Part shown: positions 7,002 to 15,032 of the stretch, in pieces
Numbering within the stretch: the stretch's first letter is position 1
Layout of the letters: every line of letters begins with the position of its first letter
DNA from: a bacterium
Lineage (GTDB): Bacteria > 4484-113
NCBI GenBank assembly: GCA_021163765.1
Contig: JAGGTK010000056.1
Coordinates: 1 to 38,631 of the forward strand
DNA: 38,631 nt
Direction of reading: 5' to 3'
Notes under the pieces: generated by a model
What the model saw: the letters and a program-made list of their open reading frames with translations, nothing else
Database searches by the model: none
What the model was told of the DNA's origin: nothing
Program-made: the position numbers and the translations under genes

Positions 7002-8162
7002 CTACGCACCCATGCCCAGTTGCTGGGCACGTTGCAGTATCTTGCCCTCGGACATGAACGACAGGGAGAAGACCATATCGATGGATTGAAACTCTTTGAT
7101 GTTTGCCGCGCCGCACAGGCCCATAGATGAGCGCAGGCAGCCCACCAGATTCTCTTCGCCCGTAGTCACCGATGTGGGCCCAAACAGCAGTTGCTTAAGG
7201 CTTATGGATTTGCCAATGCGGACTCGTGTGCCGCGCGGCAGGTTCGGGTCCGGCGTGGCCATTCCCCAGTGGTAAGGGGATGCCGGCGTCTCGGGGCAGC
7301 CGGCGAAGACCGAGCCAACCATAATCGCGTCGGCCCCGGCCGCAAGCGCCTTGGCCATCTGGCCCCCGCGACGCATGCCGCCGTCTGTAATCACCGGCAC
7401 ATACCGCCCGGATTCTTTAAAGTAGTCGTCGCGCGCAGCCGCTGCGTTCGCGGTCGCAGTTATCTGGGGAACGCCCACTCCCGTTACGGCGCGCGTTGTG
7501 CAGGCCTCTCCAGGGCCAACGCCGACCAGAATGCCCTGCGCACCTGCCTTCATCTGTTCGTATGCGACCTCATAGGAGACGCAGTTGCCGACCAGCACCG
7601 GAACGTTTACGCTTGACGTCAAATCCGCTATAGAGAGTACTTCGCCGCTGGAACTCCGGTGCCGCACGCTGGTGACGGTGCTCTGCACCACCAGCACGTC
7701 CAGTCCGGCATCCAGTGCGACGCCACCGAAGCGTTTTACGCCCATAGGCGTGAGACTGCCGACAGCCGGCGCACCCGCATCCTTAATCTGTCCCAGGACT
7801 CTGGCGAACAGCTCTGGCTTTACCGGTTCCCGGTAGATCTCCTGAAGCACTCCCGTCGCCTCGTCGTCACCTGCTGCTGCGATACGCTGCAGGACCGGCT
7901 CAGGATCCTCGTAGCGCGTAAACACGCCTTCAAGGTTGAGGACGGCCAGGCATCCCAGGTTATGCATTTCTATGGCGAAGGAGGGGCTTACCACGCCGTC
8001 CATAGCACTGGCGAGGATGGGAAACTTGAGATTAAGGCCCGCGATCTGGCAGCTCAGGTCCACATCGGCCGGGTCAACCGTCGAAGCGCTGGGGACGAGC
8101 GACACATCGTCAAAGCCTAAGGCAAGCCGGACATTCCTGTATTTATTGAGCGGGAACTCCAT
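7002..8162 (-). CDS. GuaB3-family IMP dehydrogenase (no CBS domains)
   Basis: Predicted to oxidise IMP to XMP with NAD+, supplying guaA directly downstream. The 386-residue TIM barrel contains the catalytic loop Gly-Pro-Gly-Glu-Ala-Cys-Thr-Thr-Arg, followed by Gly-Val-Gly-Val-Pro-Gln, and the phosphate-binding Asp-Gly-Gly-Met-Arg and Gly-Ser-Val-Phe-Ala-Gly segments. The tandem CBS regulatory domains of ordinary GuaB are absent, and length and layout match the GuaB3 class known from actinobacteria and cyanobacteria. No other IMP dehydrogenase is in the window, and the position before guaA argues that this copy is the functional enzyme rather than a side paralogue. The catalytic loop has Glu where classical enzymes usually carry Ser. 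The ribosome binding site is weak (GAGAG). Confidence 0.9.
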   Translation of the reverse strand: MEFPLNKYRNVRLALGFDDVSLVPSASTVDPADVDLSCQIAGLNLKFPILASAMDGVVSPSFAIEMHNLGCLAVLNLEGVFTRYEDPEPVLQRIAAAGDDEATGVLQEIYREPVKPELFARVLGQIKDAGAPAVGSLTPMGVKRFGGVALDAGLDVLVVQSTVTSVRHRSSSGEVLSIADLTSSVNVPVLVGNCVSYEVAYEQMKAGAQGILVGVGPGEACTTRAVTGVGVPQITATANAAAARDDYFKESGRYVPVITDGGMRRGGQMAKALAAGADAIMVGSVFAGCPETPASPYHWGMATPDPNLPRGTRVRIGKSISLKQLLFGPTSVTTGEENLVGCLRSSMGLCGAANIKEFQSIDMVFSLSFMSEGKILQRAQQLGMGA

Positions 8163-8191
8163 TTCAAGCTCTCAAAAGGGGGATAGCGACA

Positions 8192-8713
8192 CTAAGCTCC
8201 CATTTTATACGGATGCTCTGCTGTGTCAAGGGGATTTGCCGTGTCTTCTTTGCGGAGCTCTCGCCCGTGCAGGGCGAGGTTGGCCAGCAGGAGCATCTGC
8301 CTGTAGCTGTCGTAAGACACGCGCTTCACCGCGTTCGCCACAGGCATCCACACCACATCGAGAATGCCTTCATCCTCCATTGCCGGGGCAAGGGTGTGCA
8401 GTTTCTTCCGGGCGAGATAGAGAAAGAAGTGCACGTGTTTCTCGTTAAGTATCTTGCCTGCTTCGTGGCTTATGAACTCGTATCGGATGCGTCCGAGGTA
8501 ACCGAGGAGCCGAAGCTGCGACTTCGCCAGCCCGGTCTCCTCGCAGGTTTCGCGCAGTGCGGCTTCAGACAGGGATTCCCCGGGCTCGACATGCCCTTTC
8601 GGCAGGCCCCATAAGACGCCGGCCTGACGCCTGGCTTTGATCAGCACGACCTGAATGTCTTTGTCGCGGGCGGCCACCACCGCGCCGCAGCTCAGGTGGA
8701 ACAGCTTCTTCAA
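8192..8713 (-). CDS. Nudix hydrolase
   Basis: Small cytosolic hydrolase of nucleoside diphosphates linked to another moiety; the substrate cannot be read from the sequence. The full Nudix box GX5EX7REUXEEXGU is present at about residues 40-62 (Gly-His-Val-Glu-Pro-Gly-Glu through Arg-Glu-Thr-Cys-Glu-Glu-Thr-Gly-Leu). The preceding Leu-Pro-Lys-Gly-His is common in Ap4A-hydrolase/MutT-like members. The start is a TTG at 8713, with an AAGGGA about 12 nt upstream. It is the first gene of the minus-strand run leading to guaB3, guaA and hpt, so nucleotide sanitation or turnover is a reasonable guess. It is divergent from plsX across a 70-bp gap. Confidence 0.9.
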   Translation of the reverse strand: MKKLFHLSCGAVVAARDKDIQVVLIKARRQAGVLWGLPKGHVEPGESLSEAALRETCEETGLAKSQLRLLGYLGRIRYEFISHEAGKILNEKHVHFFLYLARKKLHTLAPAMEDEGILDVVWMPVANAVKRVSYDSYRQMLLLANLALHGRELRKEDTANPLDTAEHPYKMGA

Positions 8714-8783
8714 TGTTTCACGTCCCTTGCGAGTAACACTTCAAAATGTTGGTTTCTTGGAGTAAAGTAACAGTCTACCAGAA

Positions 8784-9851
8784 ATGGATAAATCCGCTGT
8801 AGTCTTTGAGGTCGCCACGTCCGAGCAGGGGCTGGCTGAGATGCTCCACGGGGCGACGATGGCCTTGCGTGAGCTGAAGCGGCCGCTGGATATGCACCTT
8901 ATCGTTTACGACGAGGACGAGGCAAGAGCGCTCGCCGCGCGCGAACTAATGGCTGCGGCGGCGCAAGCGGGAGCGGAGATAACCTTTCACACTGCATCCG
9001 ACAGGGTGCCGGAGCGGGTTGACAGCCCGATTAGGGTTCACAAGGCCTATCCCGGCAATCCCATAAGGACCGCTTTCCTGGTGGCTAGGGACATCAATGG
9101 CGTTGTCATTTCGCCGGGGAACACGGGGCTGGTGTTGGCCGGTGCGCTTTACGAGTTTGGCCGGCTGCCGGGAATCGAGCGGCCGCCTATCGCAACGCCG
9201 TGGCCCACGCTGCGAAAGAGCCTTTTTGTGCTTGACGCCGGGGCGAATGTGGACACGCGTCCCCGGCATCTGGTCCAGTTCGCGCATATCGGCAGGATAT
9301 ATGTCGAACGCATCTTCGACCGTCCAAACCCGCGAGTCGGCTTGCTGAGCAATGGCAGCGAGGAATACAAGGGCAATTCGCTGGTGCGAGACACACACCG
9401 CTTGCTGTCTGAAGATAGCAGCATCAATTTCGCAGGTTATGTCGAGGGGCAGACCGTATTCGAAGGCAATGTGGATATCCTGTTGATGGACGGTTTCATC
9501 GGGAATATCCTCCTCAAATTCGCGGAAGGGCTGGCGGCCTCGCTAAACAGAGTGCTGAGGGAGGAGATACGGACGAATCCTCTGTCCGCATTTCTGGCGT
9601 GGTTGTTCTTTCAGCCCTCGTTTCGCCGGTTCAAGAAGCGTTTTGACTACACGGAATTTGGAGGAGCGCCGCTGCTTGGTGTTAAGGGCAATGTGGTTAT
9701 AAGCCACGGGCGCAGCAACGCGTCCGCACTAAAGAACGCGATACGCTGGGCTGTGAGAATGCTCGACGAGGATATCGCGGCTCGTATCGAGCGTGAGATT
9801 GGCGAGAAAAGCGAGCAGACGCAGTTGGGCAATAGCGGCGATAGCCTGTGA
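8784..9851 (+). CDS. plsX: Phosphate acyltransferase PlsX (divergent N-terminus)
   Basis: Makes acyl-phosphate from acyl-ACP for phospholipid synthesis at the membrane surface. The core is recognisable: Pro-Gly-Asn-Thr-Gly in the position of the usual Ala-Gly-Asn-Thr-Gly, Leu-Asp-Ala-Gly-Ala-Asn, Gly-Leu-Leu-Ser-Asn-Gly-Ser-Glu-Glu-Tyr-Lys-Gly, Gly-Tyr-Val-Glu-Gly, an Asp-Gly-Phe-Ile-Gly-Asn segment and the late Gly-Gly-Ala-Pro-Leu-Leu-Gly-Val-Lys-Gly. Length (355) is normal. Odd: PlsX usually opens with a Val-Asp-Ala-Met-Gly-Gly-Asp motif, and here the first strand reads Val-Phe-Glu-Val-Ala-Thr-Ser. An in-frame stop at 8763 rules out a longer start. The neighbours fabH and fabD confirm the pathway. 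Confidence 0.9.
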   Translation: MDKSAVVFEVATSEQGLAEMLHGATMALRELKRPLDMHLIVYDEDEARALAARELMAAAAQAGAEITFHTASDRVPERVDSPIRVHKAYPGNPIRTAFLVARDINGVVISPGNTGLVLAGALYEFGRLPGIERPPIATPWPTLRKSLFVLDAGANVDTRPRHLVQFAHIGRIYVERIFDRPNPRVGLLSNGSEEYKGNSLVRDTHRLLSEDSSINFAGYVEGQTVFEGNVDILLMDGFIGNILLKFAEGLAASLNRVLREEIRTNPLSAFLAWLFFQPSFRRFKKRFDYTEFGGAPLLGVKGNVVISHGRSNASALKNAIRWAVRMLDEDIAARIEREIGEKSEQTQLGNSGDSL

Positions 9852-9863
9852 CTTTTTGCGAGC

Positions 9864-9892
9864 TTCACGGCGCTGGCCATTAGGACTATAAT
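9864..9892 (+). promoter_or_regulatory. Sigma70-type promoter for fabH-fabD
   Basis: A TTCACG at 9864-9869 and a perfect TATAAT at 9887-9892 are separated by exactly 17 bp. The elements lie in the 110-bp gap between plsX and fabH. The predicted start near 9899 leaves a leader of about 60 nt before the fabH ribosome binding site (GGAG at 9950-9953). It suggests fabH-fabD can be transcribed apart from plsX. Confidence 0.65.
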
Positions 9893-9961
9893 ACGCGCAG
9901 GTTTCAAGTAGAATCCTCGATTTGTACGCAAGATACACTGACCACATACGGAGATACCTAT

Positions 9962-10960
9962 ATGGAATATGACGTGATTATTCGGGGCACGGGACGGTAT
10001 GTCCCCGAACGGGTACTGACCAACGACGACTTTGCACGGATTGTGGACACGAGCGACGAGTGGATAACTGCGCGGACCGGCATCAAGGAGCGCCACATCG
10101 TTGTTCCGGGCGAGACCAGCTCACATATGGCGGAAGCGGCGGTGATGAAGGCGCTTGAGATGGCTGGTGCGGATCCGGCGGAAGTCGAGCTCATTATCGT
10201 CCCGACCGTGACGCCGGAGCACGTTTATCCAGCTACGGCGTCGGTCATTCAGGGGCGGATAGGCGCAGCCAAAGCCGCGTGCTTCGATATGAACGCAGCC
10301 TGCTCCAGTTTTATCTATGCCCTCAACACTGCTACCAATTTCCTCCGCGTTGGGCAGTACAAGAATGCTCTCGTCATCGGGAGCGATGTGATGACGAGTA
10401 TCACCAATTACCTTGACCGCAACACGTGCGTGCTGTTCGGGGATGCTGCGGCCGTGCTGTATCTGGTCGCCGAGCCCCGTTCCGAAACCCCGCGCGGCAT
10501 CAGGGCTTTTGACCTGGGCAGCGACGGGACTGCGGTGGACATCCTCTACCAGTATGCTGGGGGCAGCGCGGCTCCTTCAACACCGCGCACCGCGCTGGAC
10601 GAAGGCCACTTCGTTTATATGGAAGGCCCTGAGGTCTTCAAGCGGGCAGTGCGAACGATGGAGCAGACGGTGCGTGACGTCATCGCCAAGGAGAACGTAG
10701 AACCGCTGGAGGTTGACTGGTTCCTGGCCCACCAGGCCAACTCGCGGATTATCCAGTCAACCCAGAAGCGCCTTCAGGTTCCCGCGGAGCGCGTCTACAT
10801 CAACATACAGCGGTATGGCAACACAACCTCGGCTTCAATCCCGCTTTGCATTGACGAGCTAAACGAGGAGGGTAAGCTCAAGCCGGGGAACAAGGTTGTC
10901 CTCTTCGCATTCGGGGCGGGCCTTTCCTGGGCCTCGTGTTATCTCATCTGGGAAGGCTAG
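9962..10960 (+). CDS. fabH: Beta-ketoacyl-ACP synthase III
   Basis: Condenses an acyl-CoA primer with malonyl-ACP to start fatty acid synthesis. The catalytic triad of the family is visible: Cys in Asn-Ala-Ala-Cys-Ser-Ser (near residue 113), His in Ala-His-Gln-Ala-Asn, and Asn in Tyr-Gly-Asn-Thr-Thr. The N-terminal Gly-Thr-Gly-Arg-Tyr-Val-Pro and Asp-Glu-Trp-Ile segments also fit. Length (332) is typical. GGAG at 9950-9953 supports the ATG. It is followed 23 bp later by fabD. Confidence 0.97.
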   Translation: MEYDVIIRGTGRYVPERVLTNDDFARIVDTSDEWITARTGIKERHIVVPGETSSHMAEAAVMKALEMAGADPAEVELIIVPTVTPEHVYPATASVIQGRIGAAKAACFDMNAACSSFIYALNTATNFLRVGQYKNALVIGSDVMTSITNYLDRNTCVLFGDAAAVLYLVAEPRSETPRGIRAFDLGSDGTAVDILYQYAGGSAAPSTPRTALDEGHFVYMEGPEVFKRAVRTMEQTVRDVIAKENVEPLEVDWFLAHQANSRIIQSTQKRLQVPAERVYINIQRYGNTTSASIPLCIDELNEEGKLKPGNKVVLFAFGAGLSWASCYLIWEG

Positions 10961-10983
10961 CGCGAACAAGGGGGATACGCTAA

Positions 10984-11934
10984 GTGAAACTGGGTATTTT
11001 CTTTCCCGGTCAGGCGTCACAGCAGGTGGGTATGGGCCGCGACCTCTTCACCGAGTTCGCCGCCGTGCGGGAGCTTTTCCAGCAGGCCGATGATATCCTC
11101 GGTTATTCCCTCAGCAGGCTCATCTTTGAAGGCCCCGAAGACGAACTCACGCTTACCGCAAACGCCCAGCCTGCCATTCTCACGGTGAGCTTCAGTTTCT
11201 GGACGGTACTCTCGCCGTTCGTGCCGGACGGCGCTCAACTGTGGATGGCCGGGCACAGCCTGGGTGAATACACGGCTCTGGTGGCTGCTGGAGCGCTTGA
11301 CTTCGCAGACGCAGTGCGCATCGTCCATCTGCGGGGGAAATTTATGCAGGAAGCTGTGCCCGCCGGTGAGGGCAAGATGGCCGCGGTTGTCGGGCTTTCG
11401 CAGGAGAAGATTGAGGAAGTGCTTGGAGGCCTAAAGCTGGATGGCGACGTCGCCCAGCTTGCGAACCTGAACAGCCCCGAACAAATAGTCATATCGGGAA
11501 GTGCAAGGGGAATCAGTATGGCAACAGAGTCCCTGCAGGATGCCGGTGCCAGGCGGGTGGTTGAGATCAAAGTTAGCGCCCCCTTTCACAGCAGGCTGAT
11601 GGAACCCGCTGCCGAGAAGCTCAAGCCGCTGCTTGACGAATTGCGCTTCCGGCCAGTCCAACACGCCGTCCTGGCTAACGCCACCGCCGAGCCGTATCCT
11701 GACGACCCGGCGGCCTACGCGGAGCTGCTATACCGGCAGGTGTGCTCTCCGGTTCGCTGGACGGATACCGTTCGCAGGATTGCGCGGGAGCAGCCTGACA
11801 CCTTTGTAGAAGTCGGCCCCGGAAAGGTCCTGCGGATGCTGGCGGCAAAGACTGTGCGGGATGTGCCTTGCGCGAGCGTGGGTGACATCGAGGGCTTCAA
11901 GAGAACGCTGGCGTTTCTGTCTGGTGAGACGTAA
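10984..11934 (+). CDS. fabD: Malonyl-CoA:ACP transacylase
   Basis: Transfers malonyl from CoA to acyl carrier protein. It shows the Phe-Pro-Gly-Gln-Ala-Ser-Gln opening, the nucleophile elbow Gly-His-Ser-Leu-Gly-Glu-Tyr, the Arg117-equivalent in the His-Leu-Arg-Gly segment, the Ala-Pro-Phe-His-Ser catalytic histidine and the Val-Gly-Pro-Gly-Lys-Val-Leu close. 316 residues is the normal size. The start is GTG, preceded by a GGGGG about 12 nt upstream. It ends the plsX-fabH-fabD group; acpP and the later fab genes that often follow are not here, and an intrinsic terminator comes after it instead. Confidence 0.97.
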   Translation: MKLGIFFPGQASQQVGMGRDLFTEFAAVRELFQQADDILGYSLSRLIFEGPEDELTLTANAQPAILTVSFSFWTVLSPFVPDGAQLWMAGHSLGEYTALVAAGALDFADAVRIVHLRGKFMQEAVPAGEGKMAAVVGLSQEKIEEVLGGLKLDGDVAQLANLNSPEQIVISGSARGISMATESLQDAGARRVVEIKVSAPFHSRLMEPAAEKLKPLLDELRFRPVQHAVLANATAEPYPDDPAAYAELLYRQVCSPVRWTDTVRRIAREQPDTFVEVGPGKVLRMLAAKTVRDVPCASVGDIEGFKRTLAFLSGET

Positions 11935-11955
11935 AGACGGGCGCGCCCTGGATGT

Positions 11956-12000
11956 CGCGCGATTAATGGTGGGGTGACATGGAGGTCCCCGCTCCGATTT
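11956..12000. repeat. Dispersed intergenic repeat, copy A
   Basis: A segment starting CGCGCGATTAA and containing TGGAGGTCCCC then CTCCG matches, with substitutions, the segment at 31993-32035 in another intergenic gap. Both contain a short hairpin around the TGGAG core. It lies just after fabD and before its terminator. Function unknown; it looks like a member of a dispersed palindromic intergenic family. Confidence 0.5.
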
Positions 12001-12020
12001 ATCGCCCTGGTTCCGGTAGC

Positions 12021-12044
12021 CCAGGGCTTTTGCCCTGGCTTTTT
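12021..12044 (+). terminator. Intrinsic terminator after fabD
   Basis: CCAGGGC at 12021-12027 and GCCCTGG at 12032-12038 form a perfect 7-bp stem with a TTTT loop, followed by C and five T residues. This is a standard rho-independent terminator placed 87 bp after the fabD stop. Confidence 0.75.
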
Positions 12045-12073
12045 ACCCGCAGGCAGGGCCAGCCCTGTCGCCA

Positions 12074-12136
12074 GCCCGCCACGTGTAACCGGCGGGCGCA
12101 CCAGCGCGGCGATTGGGAGCGGTGCTAGTTAGCACC
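12074..12136. repeat. Two adjacent intergenic hairpins
   Basis: GCCCGCC (12074-12080) pairs with GGCGGGC (12091-12097), and GGTGCTA (12121-12127) pairs with TAGCACC (12130-12136) over a 2-nt loop. They fill the gap between the fabD terminator and the promoter of the next gene. Part of the second hairpin (GCGGTGCTAGT-like) recurs near 37088 in another gap. No protein can be supported here. Confidence 0.45.
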
Positions 12137-12179
12137 GCCTGCCTGGCTGCGGATACTCTCTGTCGGGCTCGGTCGCCGA

Positions 12180-12188
12180 TGCTATACT
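12180..12188 (+). promoter_or_regulatory. Extended -10 promoter for the lipoprotein/heptose run
   Basis: TGCTATACT at 12180-12188 is an extended -10 about 25 bp before the GTG start at 12213. No convincing -35 is visible. The stretch CTATACTGTA is shared with the region upstream of the other dockerin-like lipoprotein gene (25411-25420), hinting that the two genes could be expressed together. Confidence 0.45.
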
Positions 12189-12212
12189 GTAAGCAATCTA
12201 TCGTTCAATAGG

Positions 12213-15029
12213 GTGGGTGTGGTGAAAAAGCGATTCAACCCTTCTGCTGCCTCGCTGATGGTCATCTATCTGCTGCTTCTCCTTCTGGTAACAACTTCGT
12301 GCGGAGGCGGAGGGGAAGGCTCGGTAGCCCGGGGCCTACGTGCGCCTGAGGCGTCATTTAGCCCTGGCTCTTCACCCGCAGACAAGACCAGTCCCGCGTT
12401 CTGCGCGGGACTGGACTGCCGGGTGGATGTGTCCCTCGACGATGCCCTGGCAGAACTCGACGCACTTGAAACGCCGGAGGGCGTGGATGCGGCGTTGTTT
12501 GCGGAGCTGAAGGGGGCGCTGGCTAAGGCGCTGATGGATAATCCTCCCGCCAGGCGGGGTTCACTGGTCCCCCAAGGAGAAGAGCCGGGGCCTGCCCATG
12601 GAGTGCGCAAGTTCGTCTCCACGGTGCCCACCGACGGCGGCAACTCGGTAGAGCTGGTGGTAACGGATGAAGGCGGCCCGCACCTCGTGTGGTCGGAGAT
12701 AAACCTGGGCGATTACGATATGAACTCGGTTGTGAGCATTGCCGATATAACCCCGCTGGCAATGTTCTATGGCGACGTTGAGGGCGGCCCGGAATGGGAC
12801 GCCTGGCACGAAGCCGTTGACGGCAGTGGAGAAGGCAGTATCGGAATCGAGGACATCACGCCGATCGCAGCGCATTTCGGCGTCAGCGTGGTCGGCTACC
12901 GGGTGATGCGCCACCCGGACGGGGCCGGCGGCTGGGAACTCCTCGACGAAATCGAGCGCCCCTACGACCCGTCTCAGTCCGGACAGCCAAAAGAGCGGCC
13001 GGAATACGCCTTTGACGACCCGTCCCCGCTCGCGGATGCCTATTACGCCGTCCAGCCCACAGACGGCGATTACAATTACGGTATTTCCAGCAATGTGGCT
13101 TCCTTCGGTTCTCCAGCAGGCTCCGCGCCGGATCCGCCGCCAGTCGAGTCTGGCGAACCGGGCCCTGACGAGCTGGTGCTGTCGCTCGGCGAAGTTGCGA
13201 TGCTGGATGAAATAACTTCAGAGGAGAGTTTCACGTTGAGGACAGGTTCTGAACAGGAATACCTGCTGGTTCTTACTTCACCCAATGAGGTGGAGGAGGG
13301 CAGCGACCCGGAGGATGACTTCCAGGTTGCGGTGAGCTACACGGCTTCGGGGGCATCGTCAGTCTCCGTGCTTCCTCCGGCGGCCAATCGGAGATGGACT
13401 CCGCCTGTTCAGCCTTCGTTCATGCCTGATCGTGCTGAGCAGGAACGGCAGATTACGGAACGCTACGGCCGGTTGCCCGGAACTGGAGCCAAGCACACAG
13501 CCGCGGTGGGTGACACGCGGGAATTCGATATCGTTTACATCAACGGCAACATGAGCGATGTGGACGACACCATCACCGCGCGCTGCACCAATGCCGGCTC
13601 ACTGGCGGATATCTGGGTTGACCTCACTGTGGACGACGGACGCATCTCTCAGGCGCAGCTTGACGACCTGGCTGGATGGCTGGACAGCCGTATCGTCGGA
13701 CCGGAGGTTGCGACCTACGGCGCATTCATGGATCCGGACGAAGATGGCAAGATACTCGTTTTGCTCACTTCCACCATCAATGAGATACCGGGGCTTGTCG
13801 GCGGGATGTTCGTGGCCAACGACCTGCAGCCTGCGGTACAGGGGAGCAATTCCGCAGACATCGTGTATTGCCAGGTGCCTGATGCTACCGGCGAGTTTGA
13901 CGCCGGTTCGCCGATACCTGAAGCGGATTTCCTGGATGCCTACATTTCCATTCCGGCTCATGAGCTTCAGCACCTGATTAACTTCTCCAACCGCCTGCGT
14001 CTGTATCAGGAGGGTGAGCCCGAAGACCCGTTTGTCGGCGAAGAGGTCTGGCTAAACGAAGCGCTGTCGCACTTCACCGAGGACTGGACCGGCTTTGAGC
14101 CCCTGAACAACTTTGTTTCGCCGGATAATTACCTTACCGCCAGCCCCTGGGTATCGCTGCCGGGCGGCAACACCTGGAATCCAAGCATATTCCGGCGCGG
14201 GGCGGGCTACCTGCTGATGCGCTATCTCACCGACAGGTTCGGCGAAGGCGTTCTGCCCGAACTCCTGCAGCGTGATGCAACGGGGCTGCCGCTTTATGGC
14301 TGGGGCAACGTTCAGGCGGCAACCGGCGAAGACCTGACCACCCTGCTGCTGCGTAACGGCGTCGCTATGTACGCCGCCGGGCTGGGGCTGAACACTTCCT
14401 CCCAGTTCTCCTATGGCGACGTGAGTATTGACGCCGAAACCGGCGCCCAGCACGGAGTCCGCTTCCGGGGCTGGAATGAGAGCTTCACCGGCGGCGAGTA
14501 CTCGATAACGGAGCCACTGGCATACGTCCTCAGTTCTGGCGGCCCTGCCAGCCGCACATTCACGGCCCGCGAAAACGCGCTCCTGTTCATCCGCCTGCTG
14601 CCTTCGGAGGAGAGCAGTTGCAGAATTACCGTCACGCCTGTTGGCGGGAAGCCTATTCGCGCCGCCGTCGCAAGAATCGACTCGGGCGAAGTGATAGCCG
14701 AGGGGGAGGCGGGGAACCTCGCAGGCGGCGGGCTTGTGCTAGGGGAGCTGTCCTCCGCCGAGGAAGTGGACAGCTATGCGGTCACGATTTCTGAGCCGGC
14801 TCCCTATGTATTCCGTGTTGTTGCCCTTACGGCTGATATCGAGGATTTCACATTCTCCATAAACGGCAGCGCCAAGCCGAATCACGCGCTGGATCCGGTT
14901 ACAATGTCCTATGGCCCGCCGGGTGTCTACCAGCTCAGGGCGAATCTGACGACCTCCGGCACCTATGATATTGATATTGCCTCGCCGGACGGGGCTGGCG
15001 CATACTACCTGCTGGTGCTACCCTACTGA
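12213..15029 (+). CDS. Dockerin-like lipoprotein with M30-like zinc metallopeptidase domain
   Basis: Probable surface or periplasmic lipoprotein protease of 938 residues. In order: a signal peptide with hydrophobic run and Thr-Thr-Ser-Cys lipobox (Cys30); a helical hairpin (about 75-107); two dockerin-like EF-hand loops (Asp167-Asp178 and Asp203-Asp214), each followed by Ile-Thr-Pro and a short helix; an Ig/FN3-like stretch (about 225-300); and a peptidase domain with His-Glu-Leu-Gln-His (583-587) and a downstream Trp-Leu-Asn-Glu-Ala with Glu616 as likely third zinc ligand. This layout resembles peptidase family M30 (hyicolysin). The C-terminus is beta-rich, like a pre-peptidase C-terminal domain. 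The GTG at 12213 places the lipobox Cys at residue 30, the same position as in the sister lipoprotein at 25480; a GTG at 12222 is possible. It ends 3 bp before the ELM1-family gene. No cohesin is seen, so the loops may simply bind calcium. Confidence 0.8.
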   Translation: MGVVKKRFNPSAASLMVIYLLLLLLVTTSCGGGGEGSVARGLRAPEASFSPGSSPADKTSPAFCAGLDCRVDVSLDDALAELDALETPEGVDAALFAELKGALAKALMDNPPARRGSLVPQGEEPGPAHGVRKFVSTVPTDGGNSVELVVTDEGGPHLVWSEINLGDYDMNSVVSIADITPLAMFYGDVEGGPEWDAWHEAVDGSGEGSIGIEDITPIAAHFGVSVVGYRVMRHPDGAGGWELLDEIERPYDPSQSGQPKERPEYAFDDPSPLADAYYAVQPTDGDYNYGISSNVASFGSPAGSAPDPPPVESGEPGPDELVLSLGEVAMLDEITSEESFTLRTGSEQEYLLVLTSPNEVEEGSDPEDDFQVAVSYTASGASSVSVLPPAANRRWTPPVQPSFMPDRAEQERQITERYGRLPGTGAKHTAAVGDTREFDIVYINGNMSDVDDTITARCTNAGSLADIWVDLTVDDGRISQAQLDDLAGWLDSRIVGPEVATYGAFMDPDEDGKILVLLTSTINEIPGLVGGMFVANDLQPAVQGSNSADIVYCQVPDATGEFDAGSPIPEADFLDAYISIPAHELQHLINFSNRLRLYQEGEPEDPFVGEEVWLNEALSHFTEDWTGFEPLNNFVSPDNYLTASPWVSLPGGNTWNPSIFRRGAGYLLMRYLTDRFGEGVLPELLQRDATGLPLYGWGNVQAATGEDLTTLLLRNGVAMYAAGLGLNTSSQFSYGDVSIDAETGAQHGVRFRGWNESFTGGEYSITEPLAYVLSSGGPASRTFTARENALLFIRLLPSEESSCRITVTPVGGKPIRAAVARIDSGEVIAEGEAGNLAGGGLVLGELSSAEEVDSYAVTISEPAPYVFRVVALTADIEDFTFSINGSAKPNHALDPVTMSYGPPGVYQLRANLTTSGTYDIDIASPDGAGAYYLLVLPY

Positions 15030-15032
15030 GAG

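Noticed and set aside
12213..15029. Cellulosome component suggested by dockerin-like loops
   Set aside because: No cohesin or glycoside hydrolase is in the window, and the loops are N-terminal beside a lipid anchor.
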